Shown: positions 24,919 to 31,813 of the stretch, one piece after another | Layout: every line of letters begins with the position of its first letter | How positions within the stretch are numbered: position 1 is the first letter of the stretch | Origin: a virus | Virus record (IMG/VR): IMGVR_UViG_3300027722_000018 | Location: 1 to 34,735 of that record | Reading direction: 5' to 3' (one strand) | DNA: 34,735 bases | The notes under the pieces: generated by a model | Seen by the model: the letters and a program-made list of their open reading frames with translations, nothing else | What the model was told of the DNA's origin: nothing | Database searches by the model: none | Program-made: the position numbers and the translations under genes

Positions 24919-25145
24919 AAACATTCCACCATTTTTATATTGTCAACTATCATATCTAAGCATTCAATGTCGGCCTTAAATTCTTTCGCGCAGCGTAAAT
25001 GAATTTTAATTTTATCTTCACATCCGCTTACTTTTGTAATGGCTTCGACTGCTTCAAGATTAATGATTGCGCACCGGGTGGCAGAAGTAACTGCATATTC
25101 CGGCCTATCACAATCAGTTTTAGTATCTATTATTTTTATAAACAT
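24915..25145 (-). CDS. hypothetical protein
   Basis: The 76-residue product is soluble, with five Cys spread without a CxxC pair and a beta-rich central part (KIKIHLRCAKEF). No family recognised. It is packed between the endolysin (four-base overlap) and the upstream gene. Confidence 0.6.
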   Translation of the reverse strand: MFIKIIDTKTDCDRPEYAVTSATRCAIINLEAVEAITKVSGCEDKIKIHLRCAKEFKADIECLDMIVDNIKMVECL

Positions 25146-25591
25146 TATTTAATTTCCTCAATTGTAACTTTGGCTGTTCCAGCAGTCCCTAAGTTGGCTT
25201 TTATTAATTTTTCTTTTAAAAGATTAAAGTCTTTGTCACCCACAGTATTCACCATTTTTTTATATTCTCGCATGTCAACTTTGTAAGCTGCGATAGAGAT
25301 GGCAGCTTGCACATGATATTGTTTGAAAATAGCGTCGAGCTCTTTTTGGTTCCAAACTACCCGAGAAGGCAATTCAATTTTAGCCCGATATTTTTGGCCT
25401 TGGACGCGCGATGTCTTTACCCCCTCATTAAATTGCGCCATTGCAATTAATTTTTGTTTTGCTTCGTATGCGTGTCGACGATATTCCATCGATTGCGCTT
25501 CAGCATGTTCAATTGTTTCTATTAATGAATCAATGCTATCTTGCGCGCCAGAATAAATTTCGCCTGTTGTTGTGTCCATAAATATACTCAT
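25145..25591 (-). CDS. hypothetical helical protein of the recombination block
   Basis: The 148-residue product begins MSIFMDTTTGEIYSG, then forms long charged helices (about 15-50) and a mixed C-terminal domain. The ATG at 25591 has AGGGGG five bases upstream; the frame is open further to 25639 without a good ribosome site. It follows the DUF669-like and RecT-like genes, so a recombination or replication accessory role is plausible. Confidence 0.65.
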   Translation of the reverse strand: MSIFMDTTTGEIYSGAQDSIDSLIETIEHAEAQSMEYRRHAYEAKQKLIAMAQFNEGVKTSRVQGQKYRAKIELPSRVVWNQKELDAIFKQYHVQAAISIAAYKVDMREYKKMVNTVGDKDFNLLKEKLIKANLGTAGTAKVTIEEIK

Positions 25592-25645
25592 AAAACCCCC
25601 TGTTAATGTAAAAGTATGCCCACCCTTACGGATGGGCAATCATAG

Positions 25646-26086
25646 TTAAAATGGAATGTCATCATTTAATTGAGGGGGCGCAGTAAGCTCCTCCTCAGTA
25701 ACTCGGACTGTCCCTTCATATTTAGCAAATCCATCTATTTCATTTTTAGGCTGATCTTGGTAGTAAATTTGACTTACGCGAGCCAGAAGGGTCGCCCCTT
25801 CTAATTCAGCATACGACTTAATATTTGCCACACAGGCAGCCTCACAAAACGCACAAAAGCTTTCACGCGCCATTCTTTCAGCTGTTTCACTCGCATTATA
25901 AATATTAAATTTCTTTGCTATGAACACTCCTGACATTGGTCCATCTGCTATCTTGAACCTTACTTCAAGATAGCGAGAACCGTTATTGGCTTTTGTATAT
26001 TTAAGGTCGCTTCCCATTACGCGAACGATATATTCGCCAGTAGGTGCTACTCGCTTTGCATAACTTTTCAAATCAAAATCAATCAT
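25646..26086 (-). CDS. DUF669-like, probable single-strand DNA-binding protein
   Basis: The 146-residue product has a beta-barrel-like core (GEYIVRVMGSDLKYTK, RYLEVRFKIADG, FNIYNASETAERMA) as in DUF669 proteins found beside phage recombinases. It ends in QLNDDIPF, the acidic tip that bacterial SSB uses to recruit partners. Its neighbour is a RecT-like annealing protein, supporting a role coating single-stranded DNA. Confidence 0.75.
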   Translation of the reverse strand: MIDFDLKSYAKRVAPTGEYIVRVMGSDLKYTKANNGSRYLEVRFKIADGPMSGVFIAKKFNIYNASETAERMARESFCAFCEAACVANIKSYAELEGATLLARVSQIYYQDQPKNEIDGFAKYEGTVRVTEEELTAPPQLNDDIPF

Positions 26087-26253
26087 TACATGCTCTCCAT
26101 TGGTTGAAAAAAAAGACCTAAATCATTCTCTAGTTTTTTTTGGTGATGATATAAGCTCTCGTAAATTTCTTTATATTTTTCAGGGGTCACACCATAGCTC
26201 ATTAATGTCCCCACAAATGCATCTATTTCATCATCTTTATTTACATCAATCAT
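26086..26253 (-). CDS. small hypothetical protein
   Basis: The product is 55 residues from the ATG at 26253, with GAGGA nine bases upstream. It is acidic at the start and helical after. The frame is open to 26292, but that start lacks a ribosome site and overlaps the upstream gene by 47 bases. It shares one base with the downstream gene. No family recognised. Confidence 0.5.
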   Translation of the reverse strand: MIDVNKDDEIDAFVGTLMSYGVTPEKYKEIYESLYHHQKKLENDLGLFFQPMESM

Positions 26254-26443
26254 TATATTTGTCCTCAAAAGTGTTTCCCGAAATTGGGTCAATAGCTTCT
26301 AATAAATCATCGGCTATGCATTGCTGCGTAATTAAAACATTTAATGGTTTGTCTTTAAAGCTTTCTAATAAGTTTAACAAATCATTCTGATTGACTACGC
26401 CATAAGATACATGCCCTTCGGCATGTTTAATTGATACTTTCAT
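26246..26443 (-). CDS. small hypothetical protein
   Basis: The 65-residue product has an N-terminal beta part (MKVSIKHAEGHVSYG) and an acidic helical C-terminus. Its ATG overlaps the RecT-like stop by one base (TAATG), indicating coupling. Confidence 0.55.
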   Translation of the reverse strand: MKVSIKHAEGHVSYGVVNQNDLLNLLESFKDKPLNVLITQQCIADDLLEAIDPISGNTFEDKYND

Positions 26444-27069
26444 TATCTGAACTCCTCATTTATTACATTGGTTTGTTTAAATTCTTCTATAATAGCTTCA
26501 TCTGAAATATCAGTAAAAATAACAGGTGCTTCTTTAGGAGGTAAAGATAGTGACTCGGTTTCTCCAGAAACATATACCGGAACTCCCGCAAATGCACCAG
26601 GACAGAACCTACGAGCCCCCCGGCTTAATGCTCGATTAAATAACATATCAGTAGTATATTTAACCCACGGATTATATTTTGGATCTTTGTTTAATAATCC
26701 TGCTTGCCGTGCTTCATCTATTGTAAAAGAGGAAGTCCCAACAGGCTCGCTTCCATATTCAGAATCATAGAAATCTATCTCACAAGCTTCTTTTGTGGAT
26801 GTTTTCATATGGTAAGAATATCTAGGATTATTGGCAATAATTGCACTAATTAAGCTTGCCTTGAGTTCTATAGATCCACTTTGAGATATATAAATTCCTC
26901 GAAGACTTGCAAATGGGCCTGCTCCCATTTCTTTGCCTATCATTACTTTTACGACTGCTTGTTCATGACGTTTTAACTCTGCAAACATGCCACTTCTGAA
27001 AAAAGCACCGGCTTGTTTTTTCATCAACTCGTATTGTTGATCTTCATTTAATATTGTCATTTCATTCAT
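26443..27069 (-). CDS. RecT-like single-strand annealing protein
   Basis: The 208-residue product has the layout of phage RecT-type annealing proteins: an N-terminal helix with FFRSGMFAELK, then a VKVMIGKEMGAGPFASLRGI core, SIELKASLISAIIANN, FTIDEARQAGLL, and WVKYTTDMLFNRALSRGARRF. It would anneal complementary strands in recombination. CGGAGAA lies eight bases before the ATG. The neighbouring DUF669-like gene with an SSB-type tail supports this. No exonuclease partner was recognised. Confidence 0.75.
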   Translation of the reverse strand: MNEMTILNEDQQYELMKKQAGAFFRSGMFAELKRHEQAVVKVMIGKEMGAGPFASLRGIYISQSGSIELKASLISAIIANNPRYSYHMKTSTKEACEIDFYDSEYGSEPVGTSSFTIDEARQAGLLNKDPKYNPWVKYTTDMLFNRALSRGARRFCPGAFAGVPVYVSGETESLSLPPKEAPVIFTDISDEAIIEEFKQTNVINEEFR

Positions 27070-27071
27070 TT

Positions 27072-27404
27072 TTATTCTCCGATTATTTGAACAATTTTAT
27101 ATCGATTAGATAAATCTAGAGCGCAGTCTGGCATAGCTACATTATATATACCGGTTTTTGTATAACTACCGCTCTCGCCGTACAGAGAAAAAATCTCCAC
27201 CCCATAGATAGGGTACCCTTCTACCTCATAGTGCTCTGTACTTGTAATTGAAATAAAGGAGCCTTTTTTATTTTTATAAATATCTCCCTCTTTAATTTTT
27301 CTTTGCTCTGTAAATGTTTGTATTCTATCTTTAAGTTCATGAGGCCTTAAATCTAGTCCGACTAAAGCCTCATAAAGTTTTTGTGATTCTTCTCTAGTTA
27401 ACAT
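27072..27404 (-). CDS. hypothetical protein, paralogue of the 30778 product
   Basis: The 110-residue product begins MLTREESQKLYEAL. Its C-terminal domain starts KIKEGDIYKNKKGSFISIT and ends NRYKIVQI. The rightward-operon gene at 30778 has the same frame: MLTKEEREYL, KIQVGDIYLDEMGGYIEIT, KRYTVNI. The two are diverged copies on opposite arms. The small beta domain may bind nucleic acid or protein; function unknown. CGGAGAA precedes the ATG. Confidence 0.65.
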   Translation of the reverse strand: MLTREESQKLYEALVGLDLRPHELKDRIQTFTEQRKIKEGDIYKNKKGSFISITSTEHYEVEGYPIYGVEIFSLYGESGSYTKTGIYNVAMPDCALDLSNRYKIVQIIGE

Positions 27405-27420
27405 ATTTTATTCTCCGTTA

Positions 27421-27561
27421 TTAAAAAGGTATTTCTAAATCGTCTTCAGGTTCATCTGAAGAATCATTATCTAGGGCTTGATAAATATCAAACTCAACTG
27501 ACCCATCATGTTCAAATTGTTCTGCATGATTAAAGGCCGTTTCTAATTCTCCGTATTGCAT
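27421..27561 (-). CDS. tiny acidic protein with SSB-like C-terminal tip
   Basis: The 46-residue product is strongly acidic throughout and ends in DDLEIPF, very close to the DDDIPF tip of SSB and to the DDIPF end of the phage's own DUF669-like protein. A strong GGAGGG is present upstream. A free peptide of this kind could bind host proteins that recognise the SSB tail (PriA, Exo I, RecQ, RecO). That is inference; the motif is what is seen. Confidence 0.5.
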   Translation of the reverse strand: MQYGELETAFNHAEQFEHDGSVEFDIYQALDNDSSDEPEDDLEIPF

Positions 27562-27573
27562 AGTAAATCCCTC

Positions 27574-27741
27574 CTAAATATATTGTATTAAAAAATAAAT
27601 TCCTAACGAGATGGTCGCCGCTAAAGTGCATGAAAAAAACCTGAAGCGACTCGGAAAAATATCTAGAAATATGCGCGTCAAACAAAAAGACAAGACGCAT
27701 GTCATTAATCCTAGAAATATTTGTAGCGTAACAGTGTGCAT
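27574..27741 (-). CDS. small membrane protein, two transmembrane segments
   Basis: The 55-residue product has two hydrophobic helices (about 3-27 and 38-54) separated by a basic turn FPSRFRF. GGGAGG lies ten bases before the ATG. It follows the 24-residue gene directly (TAAATG) and is followed by the ribosome site of the acidic peptide gene. Function unknown. Confidence 0.5.
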   Translation of the reverse strand: MHTVTLQIFLGLMTCVLSFCLTRIFLDIFPSRFRFFSCTLAATISLGIYFLIQYI

Positions 27742-27816
27742 TTAATTCCTCCCGAAAATTTGGTAACACCCCAAAATAAGAATTGCAATACATATGCCTT
27801 CAATAAATCCACCCAT
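27742..27816 (-). CDS. 24-residue single-pass membrane peptide
   Basis: The sequence MGGFIEGICIAILILGCYQI followed by FGRN is one hydrophobic helix with a basic end. Strong AGGAGGG lies ten bases before the ATG. It is too short for most gene finders; the case rests on the ribosome site and on the tandem membrane-protein pattern around it. Confidence 0.45.
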   Translation of the reverse strand: MGGFIEGICIAILILGCYQIFGRN

Positions 27817-27817
27817 G

Positions 27818-27904
27818 TTAATTCCCTCCTAATATCCAAAGTGAATAATACATTGTTCCACACAGAACAATTCCCCATAAACATACATTTAAATACTGGC
27901 TCAT
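27818..27904 (-). CDS. 28-residue single-pass membrane peptide
   Basis: The product starts MSQYLNVCLWGIVLCGTMYY and ends SLWILGGN, mostly one transmembrane helix. AGGGAGA lies about ten bases before the ATG. It is the first of three consecutive tiny membrane genes in the early leftward operon. Confidence 0.45.
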   Translation of the reverse strand: MSQYLNVCLWGIVLCGTMYYSLWILGGN

Positions 27905-27932
27905 TGCGATTTTCTCCCTATAAAAATAGACA

Positions 27933-28193
27933 TTAATGGATAGTTGCATCTTTTTTTTCATTGACTACCTTAACGGCCTCCATACAAGCGTCTATCATTT
28001 CACTCAGCAATTTCATTCTATATTCAAGATAAGACAGGTGTTTATCTTCATCTACATTTAATAATGAATTTGCAAATAAAGCGCAAAAGATACTGTTAGT
28101 TACAAAATCTACTGTATCTAACTTTAATTTCTCTGTAATTAAAATATTTTGAATTGCTTCTAAACATTTTGTTGTTAATTCTTGTGCGTTCAT
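27933..28193 (-). CDS. hypothetical helical protein
   Basis: The 86-residue product is predicted all-helical with no recognised motif. It shares ATGA with the upstream stop. The 28 bases after it contain only the ribosome site of the next gene and a ten-codon frame. Confidence 0.6.
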   Translation of the reverse strand: MNAQELTTKCLEAIQNILITEKLKLDTVDFVTNSIFCALFANSLLNVDEDKHLSYLEYRMKLLSEMIDACMEAVKVVNEKKDATIH

Positions 28194-28459
28194 TGGTAAC
28201 CTCTTTTTTCTTCTGGACTTAATGTTTCAACTCTACCGTATTCATCTTCAGGATCGAAACGTTTTATTTTTTCGTGTATTTCATCGTATCCGCGATGCGT
28301 CATGTCAAATTCCATGTCAGACATTGTTAAAACATTTAAATCAGGATCTGGATCTGGTTGATTTTTCATGTCTTCAATCATGGCTGATAAGGTAGGTATT
28401 TTTTCAGAAACAACATGCATTGCAAAACGCATGCTTCTCATTTGTTGGATGTAATCCAT
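28190..28459 (-). CDS. hypothetical protein
   Basis: The 89-residue product is Met- and Asp-rich, with a helical start and a DPDPDLN linker near residue 37; no family recognised. CGGAGATAA precedes the ATG. It is the second gene of the leftward operon. Confidence 0.6.
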   Translation of the reverse strand: MDYIQQMRSMRFAMHVVSEKIPTLSAMIEDMKNQPDPDPDLNVLTMSDMEFDMTHRGYDEIHEKIKRFDPEDEYGRVETLSPEEKRGYQ

Positions 28460-28463
28460 AGCA

Positions 28464-28670
28464 TTATCTCCGTGTTATGGTTTGTTTTCGTACTTCTGAT
28501 GTTAAAATTTTATGCATTGATTTTATTAGTTTTACATATAAGTTGTCATTAACTAAAAGTAAAAATAATAATCTTGAATGCTCGTGCGGTAGTAAGTCTT
28601 GAAGTCCGCGAACGCCCTGTAAGTCCACAAGGTATTCCACGTAATCTTGAATGTTTTCCTCAGTTGTCAT
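28464..28670 (-). CDS. first gene of the early leftward operon, hypothetical
   Basis: The 68-residue product starts MTTEENIQDYVEYLVDLQGV and is helical with a basic C-terminus. AGGGAGAA lies seven bases before the ATG at 28670, so I chose it over the upstream in-frame ATG at 28712, which would lie inside the promoter -10. Position next to the switch is where a lambdoid early regulator would sit, but no helix-turn-helix is visible. Confidence 0.55.
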   Translation of the reverse strand: MTTEENIQDYVEYLVDLQGVRGLQDLLPHEHSRLLFLLLVNDNLYVKLIKSMHKILTSEVRKQTITRR

Positions 28671-28711
28671 TTCGGTTCTCCCTAGTTCCATAAAATAACT
28701 TTTACAAAACA

Positions 28712-28740
28712 AGATTAGTTTATAAAAACAAATGTGTCAA
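28712..28740 (-). promoter_or_regulatory. early leftward promoter
   Basis: On the minus strand there is a perfect -35 TTGACA (28740-28735), a 17-base spacer and a weak -10 TAATCT (28717-28712). The first leftward gene begins about 40 bases on. The near-palindrome at 28742 abuts the -35. Confidence 0.55.
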
Positions 28741-28741
28741 T

Positions 28742-28770
28742 AATTATTTTCAAAATATTTTAAAATAATT
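28742..28770. promoter_or_regulatory. probable operator, 29-bp near-palindrome
   Basis: AATTATTTTc and its mirror flank an AAAATATTTT core, with one mismatched pair in 29 bases. It sits between the divergent promoters, touching both -35 boxes. The likely ligand is the Cro-like protein encoded next to it. AT-richness lowers the significance. Confidence 0.45.
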
Positions 28771-28797
28771 GCTTATTCAGAAAAAGTCGATTATATT
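28769..28797 (+). promoter_or_regulatory. early rightward promoter
   Basis: TTGCTT (28769-28774), a 17-base spacer and TATATT (28792-28797) make a reasonable sigma70-type promoter. It faces the Cro-like gene and the replication gene and overlaps the end of the palindrome. Confidence 0.5.
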
Positions 28798-28829
28798 GTT
28801 TGTCTAAACTAAATAACATGCAGGGAAAA

Positions 28830-29066
28830 ATGTTAATATCACTATCAGAAAAAGAAAGGGAATCAGTCAGAGAAATTTTAAAAAATTTAGCCTCTCAAAT
28901 CGGATCCCAAAAAGAACTCGCCAAATCTCTTAATATTTCAAATCCTTCTTTAAGCCTATTAATTAAGGGCGTTTATTTACCAGGTGCACGCGTATGTGTT
29001 CTATTAGAACACATATACGGAATAAAAAAAGAACAACTGCGTCCTGATATTTTTTCTCTTTCTTAA
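28830..29066 (+). CDS. Cro/YdaS-like transcriptional regulator
   Basis: The 78-residue product has a helix-turn-helix in GSQKELAKSLNISNPSLSLL (about residues 25-44), followed by GVYLPGARVCVLLEHIYGI and the ending QLRPDIF, the typical end of Cro/YdaS-type proteins. It would bind the adjacent operator and switch early transcription. I chose ATG 28830 (AGGGA just upstream) over ATG 28818 and TTG 28800. No partner repressor of CI type was found. Confidence 0.75.
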   Translation: MLISLSEKERESVREILKNLASQIGSQKELAKSLNISNPSLSLLIKGVYLPGARVCVLLEHIYGIKKEQLRPDIFSLS

Positions 29067-29077
29067 GAGGATTTGCC

Positions 29078-29812
29078 ATGAGCATTAAGCTCACTCAATT
29101 AGTCTGGAACACTGAAATAAATTTAATGCCAAGTGAAAAATTTGTGCTTATTTTTCTTGCAACTTGCGCCAATGATAAAAACAATTATCTCTGCTGCCCT
29201 TCCATAAATACAATTACTAAACGCTGTAATCTTTCCCGGAGCCACGTAAAACGCATTCTTCATAATTTGTGCGCTCTAGATTTGATAAAAAAAATCCCCC
29301 AAAAATTAGAAGGCAATAACTTTAATTCGAACCATTATGTAATAAATGAGAGCATTCTTGCAGAGGGGGGTAGGTCCACCCATGAACCTACCCCTAGGTC
29401 CACCCATGAACCTAGGGTAGGTCCACCCACGAACCCCAATAATATAAGTAATAATGAAACTATAAAAAAAGAAAACTATATAAAAGAAAAAACTGAAACT
29501 TCAGCTCTGCAACAACATTCTTCTTCTGTTTTGCGGAGTACCGCAAAACTGGTCATTGATTTTTTAAATACAAAAGCCAAGAAGAATTTTAGGTATACGG
29601 AAACTTCTATAAAACTTATTGTGGCATTACTTAAAGAAGGAGTAACTATCGAACAATTTAAACAGGTCATTGTGAGACAACAACGTGAATGGGGAAACAA
29701 TAAAGAGATGCAGAAATATGTAAGGCCAATTACATTATTTAGGAAAAGTAATTTTTACGATAAATATTTACCTGAATGCATCACAAAAGAAGAACAAGAA
29801 AAAATAATTTAA
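29078..29812 (+). CDS. replication initiator, O-like, with Phg_2220_C domain
   Basis: The 244-residue product starts with a winged helix-turn-helix (about 17-90: MPSEKFVLIFLATCAND, CPSINTITKRCNLSRSHVKR). A low-complexity linker follows, carrying RSTHEP twice and a degenerate third copy (GPPTNP). The C-terminal Phg_2220_C domain (about 165-235) contains VIDFLNTKAKKNFR and ends RPITLFRKSNFYDKYL. This is the layout of phage initiators that bind iterons inside their own gene and recruit the host helicase loader. No helicase or loader gene was seen. AAGAGG precedes the ATG. Confidence 0.8.
   Translation: MSIKLTQLVWNTEINLMPSEKFVLIFLATCANDKNNYLCCPSINTITKRCNLSRSHVKRILHNLCALDLIKKIPQKLEGNNFNSNHYVINESILAEGGRSTHEPTPRSTHEPRVGPPTNPNNISNNETIKKENYIKEKTETSALQQHSSSVLRSTAKLVIDFLNTKAKKNFRYTETSIKLIVALLKEGVTIEQFKQVIVRQQREWGNNKEMQKYVRPITLFRKSNFYDKYLPECITKEEQEKII
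29371..29437 (+). repeat. iterons, probable replication origin
   Basis: Two perfect 20-base copies of TAGGTCCACCCATGAACCTA start at 29371 and 29395, and a third (TAGGTCCACCCACGAACC) at 29418, a period of 23-24 bases. Each has TAGGT...ACCTA inverted ends. An A-rich stretch with strand asymmetry follows (29438-29495), as in the lambda origin. The iterons encode the repeats in the linker of the initiator. Confidence 0.75.
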
Positions 29813-29822
29813 TGAAATTAAT

Positions 29823-29851
29823 TTGACAATATTTATTATTATTATTATTAT
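29823..29851 (+). promoter_or_regulatory. ATT-spacer promoter, copy 1
   Basis: Perfect TTGACA (29823-29828), 17-base spacer, TATTAT (29846-29851). The spacer and -10 are made of ATT repeats, followed by GAGGAGGA. The same element occurs at 33400-33428. It would drive the YopX-RusA operon starting at 29894. Confidence 0.6.
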
Positions 29852-29893
29852 GAGGAGGAACATAAATAAAATTAATTACGGAGAAATAAAAAA

Positions 29894-30091
29894 ATGAGTT
29901 TAAAAAAAACTGAGCTAACTAAAGCGCATATATTTTCTTTTTTGCATGAACTTATTGCATTATATGAATCTTATCAGATGGCACTTCATACTGGCGAAGA
30001 ATTGTCTTGTTTCAGAGCACTATTAAGTAGTGATTTTCAATTAGAGATACAAAAAATAGAAGAATTAATAAAATTTATGGAGGCTGAATAA
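29894..30091 (+). CDS. small hypothetical protein
   Basis: The 65-residue product is all-helical, Glu/Leu-rich, with no family recognised. ACGGAGAAAT lies upstream of the ATG. It is the first gene after the ATT-spacer promoter and shares one base with the next gene. Confidence 0.6.
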   Translation: MSLKKTELTKAHIFSFLHELIALYESYQMALHTGEELSCFRALLSSDFQLEIQKIEELIKFMEAE

Positions 30092-30513
30092 TGAAAGAAA
30101 TTAAATTTAGAGCTTGGATAAAAACACATCATGAGATGGTAACAGTTGAATTAATTGATTTTAATGAAGAATATATTGCCCATGAGGATTTAAGTGATTC
30201 TCCTGTAACGGCTATAGAACCTAGTGATCCGGAATGTGTTACCGAATTCAAAGATTGCGATATTATGCAATGCACGGGGATAAAAGATAAAAACGGCATA
30301 ATGATTTATAAGGGGGACATCGTCAAAGCATCGACAAAAAATTCTGAGAGTAAATTTGAGGTGGTTTATTCTGAAGAATGGGGATGTTGGGAGCTAAAAA
30401 ATTTAAAAGTAGATGCAGAGTTTCGTTATCAGCTCGGGTCGTTTAAAAAGATGGATCCAATAGTTATAGGAAACATTCATGAAAATCTAGAATTATTGGA
30501 GGAAGAAGAATGA
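30091..30513 (+). CDS. YopX-family protein
   Basis: The 140-residue product matches the YopX family: KEIKFRAWIKTHHEM at the start, MQCTGIKDKNGIMIYKGDIV in the middle (about 68-87), and a GNIHENLELL ending. The family is common in phages of many hosts with unknown biochemical role. TGGAGG lies before the ATG. The stop overlaps the next start by four bases. Confidence 0.85.
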   Translation: MKEIKFRAWIKTHHEMVTVELIDFNEEYIAHEDLSDSPVTAIEPSDPECVTEFKDCDIMQCTGIKDKNGIMIYKGDIVKASTKNSESKFEVVYSEEWGCWELKNLKVDAEFRYQLGSFKKMDPIVIGNIHENLELLEEEE

Positions 30514-30788
30514 ACTGTCCAGATTGCGATACATTGATGTTTAGCGATGAATGCGGATGTGGGTTTAAAGTCCCTCCTATTTCTACAATTGAGATTAAAC
30601 AGATGGGCGCACAAGAAAGTAGTTTTCCCGTAGTGATGTCAGAAGATGTAGAAAAAATGCTGAGCACTACGAAATTGACGGGAAGGCCGTTCGCTGAACT
30701 GTGTGTTAGTTACTGTATGGATGTTTTGAAAAAATCGGCCGCTAAGAAACAAACTGAATTATTAATGAGGAAAAGACATGCTAACTAA
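30510..30788 (+). CDS. small zinc-finger-like protein
   Basis: The 92-residue product opens MNCPDCDTLMFSDECGCGF; four cysteines in two pairs suggest a zinc ribbon, followed by a helical C-terminal half with basic end. It overlaps both neighbours (4 and 11 bases). Confidence 0.65.
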   Translation: MNCPDCDTLMFSDECGCGFKVPPISTIEIKQMGAQESSFPVVMSEDVEKMLSTTKLTGRPFAELCVSYCMDVLKKSAAKKQTELLMRKRHAN

Positions 30789-31188
30789 AGAAGAACGTGA
30801 ATATCTTATGGTTCAGCTAAATCTATTAAAACCTTATCATGTAGAAATGGAATGTAGTATTGCTCGGGAGTATTTAGATAAACTTTTTACTCTGTTCGGA
30901 CGCATCCATAACCTTACAGAAAAACCAAAACGTAAAATTCAGGTTGGTGATATTTATCTCGATGAAATGGGGGGCTATATAGAAATAACGCAAACAGATG
31001 TCCCTCATCCCATCGCGCATATTCGAGGTAGACCTATAAATTCCCCTATAGATTTAAAAGATACTTTTACATTGGTATATGATGAAGAAGGCATTAAGCA
31101 CAGTTTTTATAAAGAGAAGGGCACCCGAAATCTAATTTTAGATAAACGTTATACTGTCAATATTGAAGAGGTAAAAGATGTTGGATGA
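30778..31188 (+). CDS. hypothetical protein, paralogue of the 27072 product
   Basis: The 136-residue product begins MLTKEEREYLMVQLNLLKPY. Its C-terminal domain (KIQVGDIYLDEMGGYIEIT through KRYTVNI) repeats the pattern of the leftward-operon gene at 27404-27072, with a longer N-terminal helical part. Function unknown. Confidence 0.65.
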   Translation: MLTKEEREYLMVQLNLLKPYHVEMECSIAREYLDKLFTLFGRIHNLTEKPKRKIQVGDIYLDEMGGYIEITQTDVPHPIAHIRGRPINSPIDLKDTFTLVYDEEGIKHSFYKEKGTRNLILDKRYTVNIEEVKDVG

Positions 31189-31525
31189 GAAAGAAGAAAA
31201 TAAATCCAAAGACCCTAATGATATTTATCTTGGGAAAGTTACTACTGGCAAATATGTTAATCTTGAGATTTATGCCAATTTTAAAAAAGAAAAACATTGG
31301 GAGGCACAAATAAGAGATGAAATTTTTGAGAGGGTAAACAGGTACACAGAGATGAATAGATACGATGAGACCATAGTTGAGGATTTATACCCTCTTCGTA
31401 AAACTTTAGCAAAATTTCTTGCCCTAGACCATCCAGAACATTCTGAGTTTAGGTGCTATGGAATGGCGCTTTACAGCAAGATAAAGGACAAGATAAAAGA
31501 ATTTGAGGAGGGCGAAGATGAATAG
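31178..31525 (+). CDS. hypothetical charged protein
   Basis: The 115-residue product is rich in Glu, Lys and Arg and mainly helical, with an acidic C-terminus. No family recognised. It overlaps neighbours by 11 and 8 bases. Confidence 0.6.
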   Translation: MLDEKEENKSKDPNDIYLGKVTTGKYVNLEIYANFKKEKHWEAQIRDEIFERVNRYTEMNRYDETIVEDLYPLRKTLAKFLALDHPEHSEFRCYGMALYSKIKDKIKEFEEGEDE

Positions 31526-31709
31526 ATGTTCTCATGGTTCTTGTAGCGATAATGTTTATATTGTATCGGCTATAGAGCCTGCTGAAGTAAAAGAAATTAA
31601 AGGTGTGTTTAAGTGCTATGTGGAAGCTGATAACTTCTATCGTCGCTATAAGCATTTCTGTTATGAAAAACCAACTAAGGCGGAAATAGAGGAGTGGAAA
31701 GTTGAATGA
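31518..31709 (+). CDS. small Cys-containing protein
   Basis: The 63-residue product begins MNRCSHGSCSDN, a possible half zinc site, with two more Cys at about 33 and 48. GGAGGG lies eight bases before ATG 31518, favouring this over the TTG at 31503. The stop shares ATGA with the next gene, which also begins MNRC. Confidence 0.6.
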   Translation: MNRCSHGSCSDNVYIVSAIEPAEVKEIKGVFKCYVEADNFYRRYKHFCYEKPTKAEIEEWKVE

Positions 31710-31813
31710 ATAGATGTGACATTTGCGGGAAGTTTAGGAAGTGGTGTGAATTAAGGTTGCGCCCTATTACTCAGTTTACAGCGAAAGCATGTTGCGGGAG
31801 GTGCAGGAAATGA
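31706..31813 (+). CDS. tiny zinc-finger-like protein
   Basis: The 35-residue product has CDIC at 4-7 and CCGRC near residue 29, enough for one zinc knuckle, with a basic rest. ATGA overlaps at both ends link it to neighbours. The short N-terminal match to the previous gene (MNRC) is striking. Confidence 0.55.
   Translation: MNRCDICGKFRKWCELRLRPITQFTAKACCGRCRK

Noticed and set aside
27901-27933. Ten-codon frame MSIFIGRKSQ between 27933 and the first tiny membrane gene
   Set aside because: Very short; the bases are explained by the ribosome site of the next gene.
29850-29896. 15-codon leader peptide starting MRRNINKINY
   Set aside because: Its ATG overlaps the promoter -10, so the transcript should start after it.
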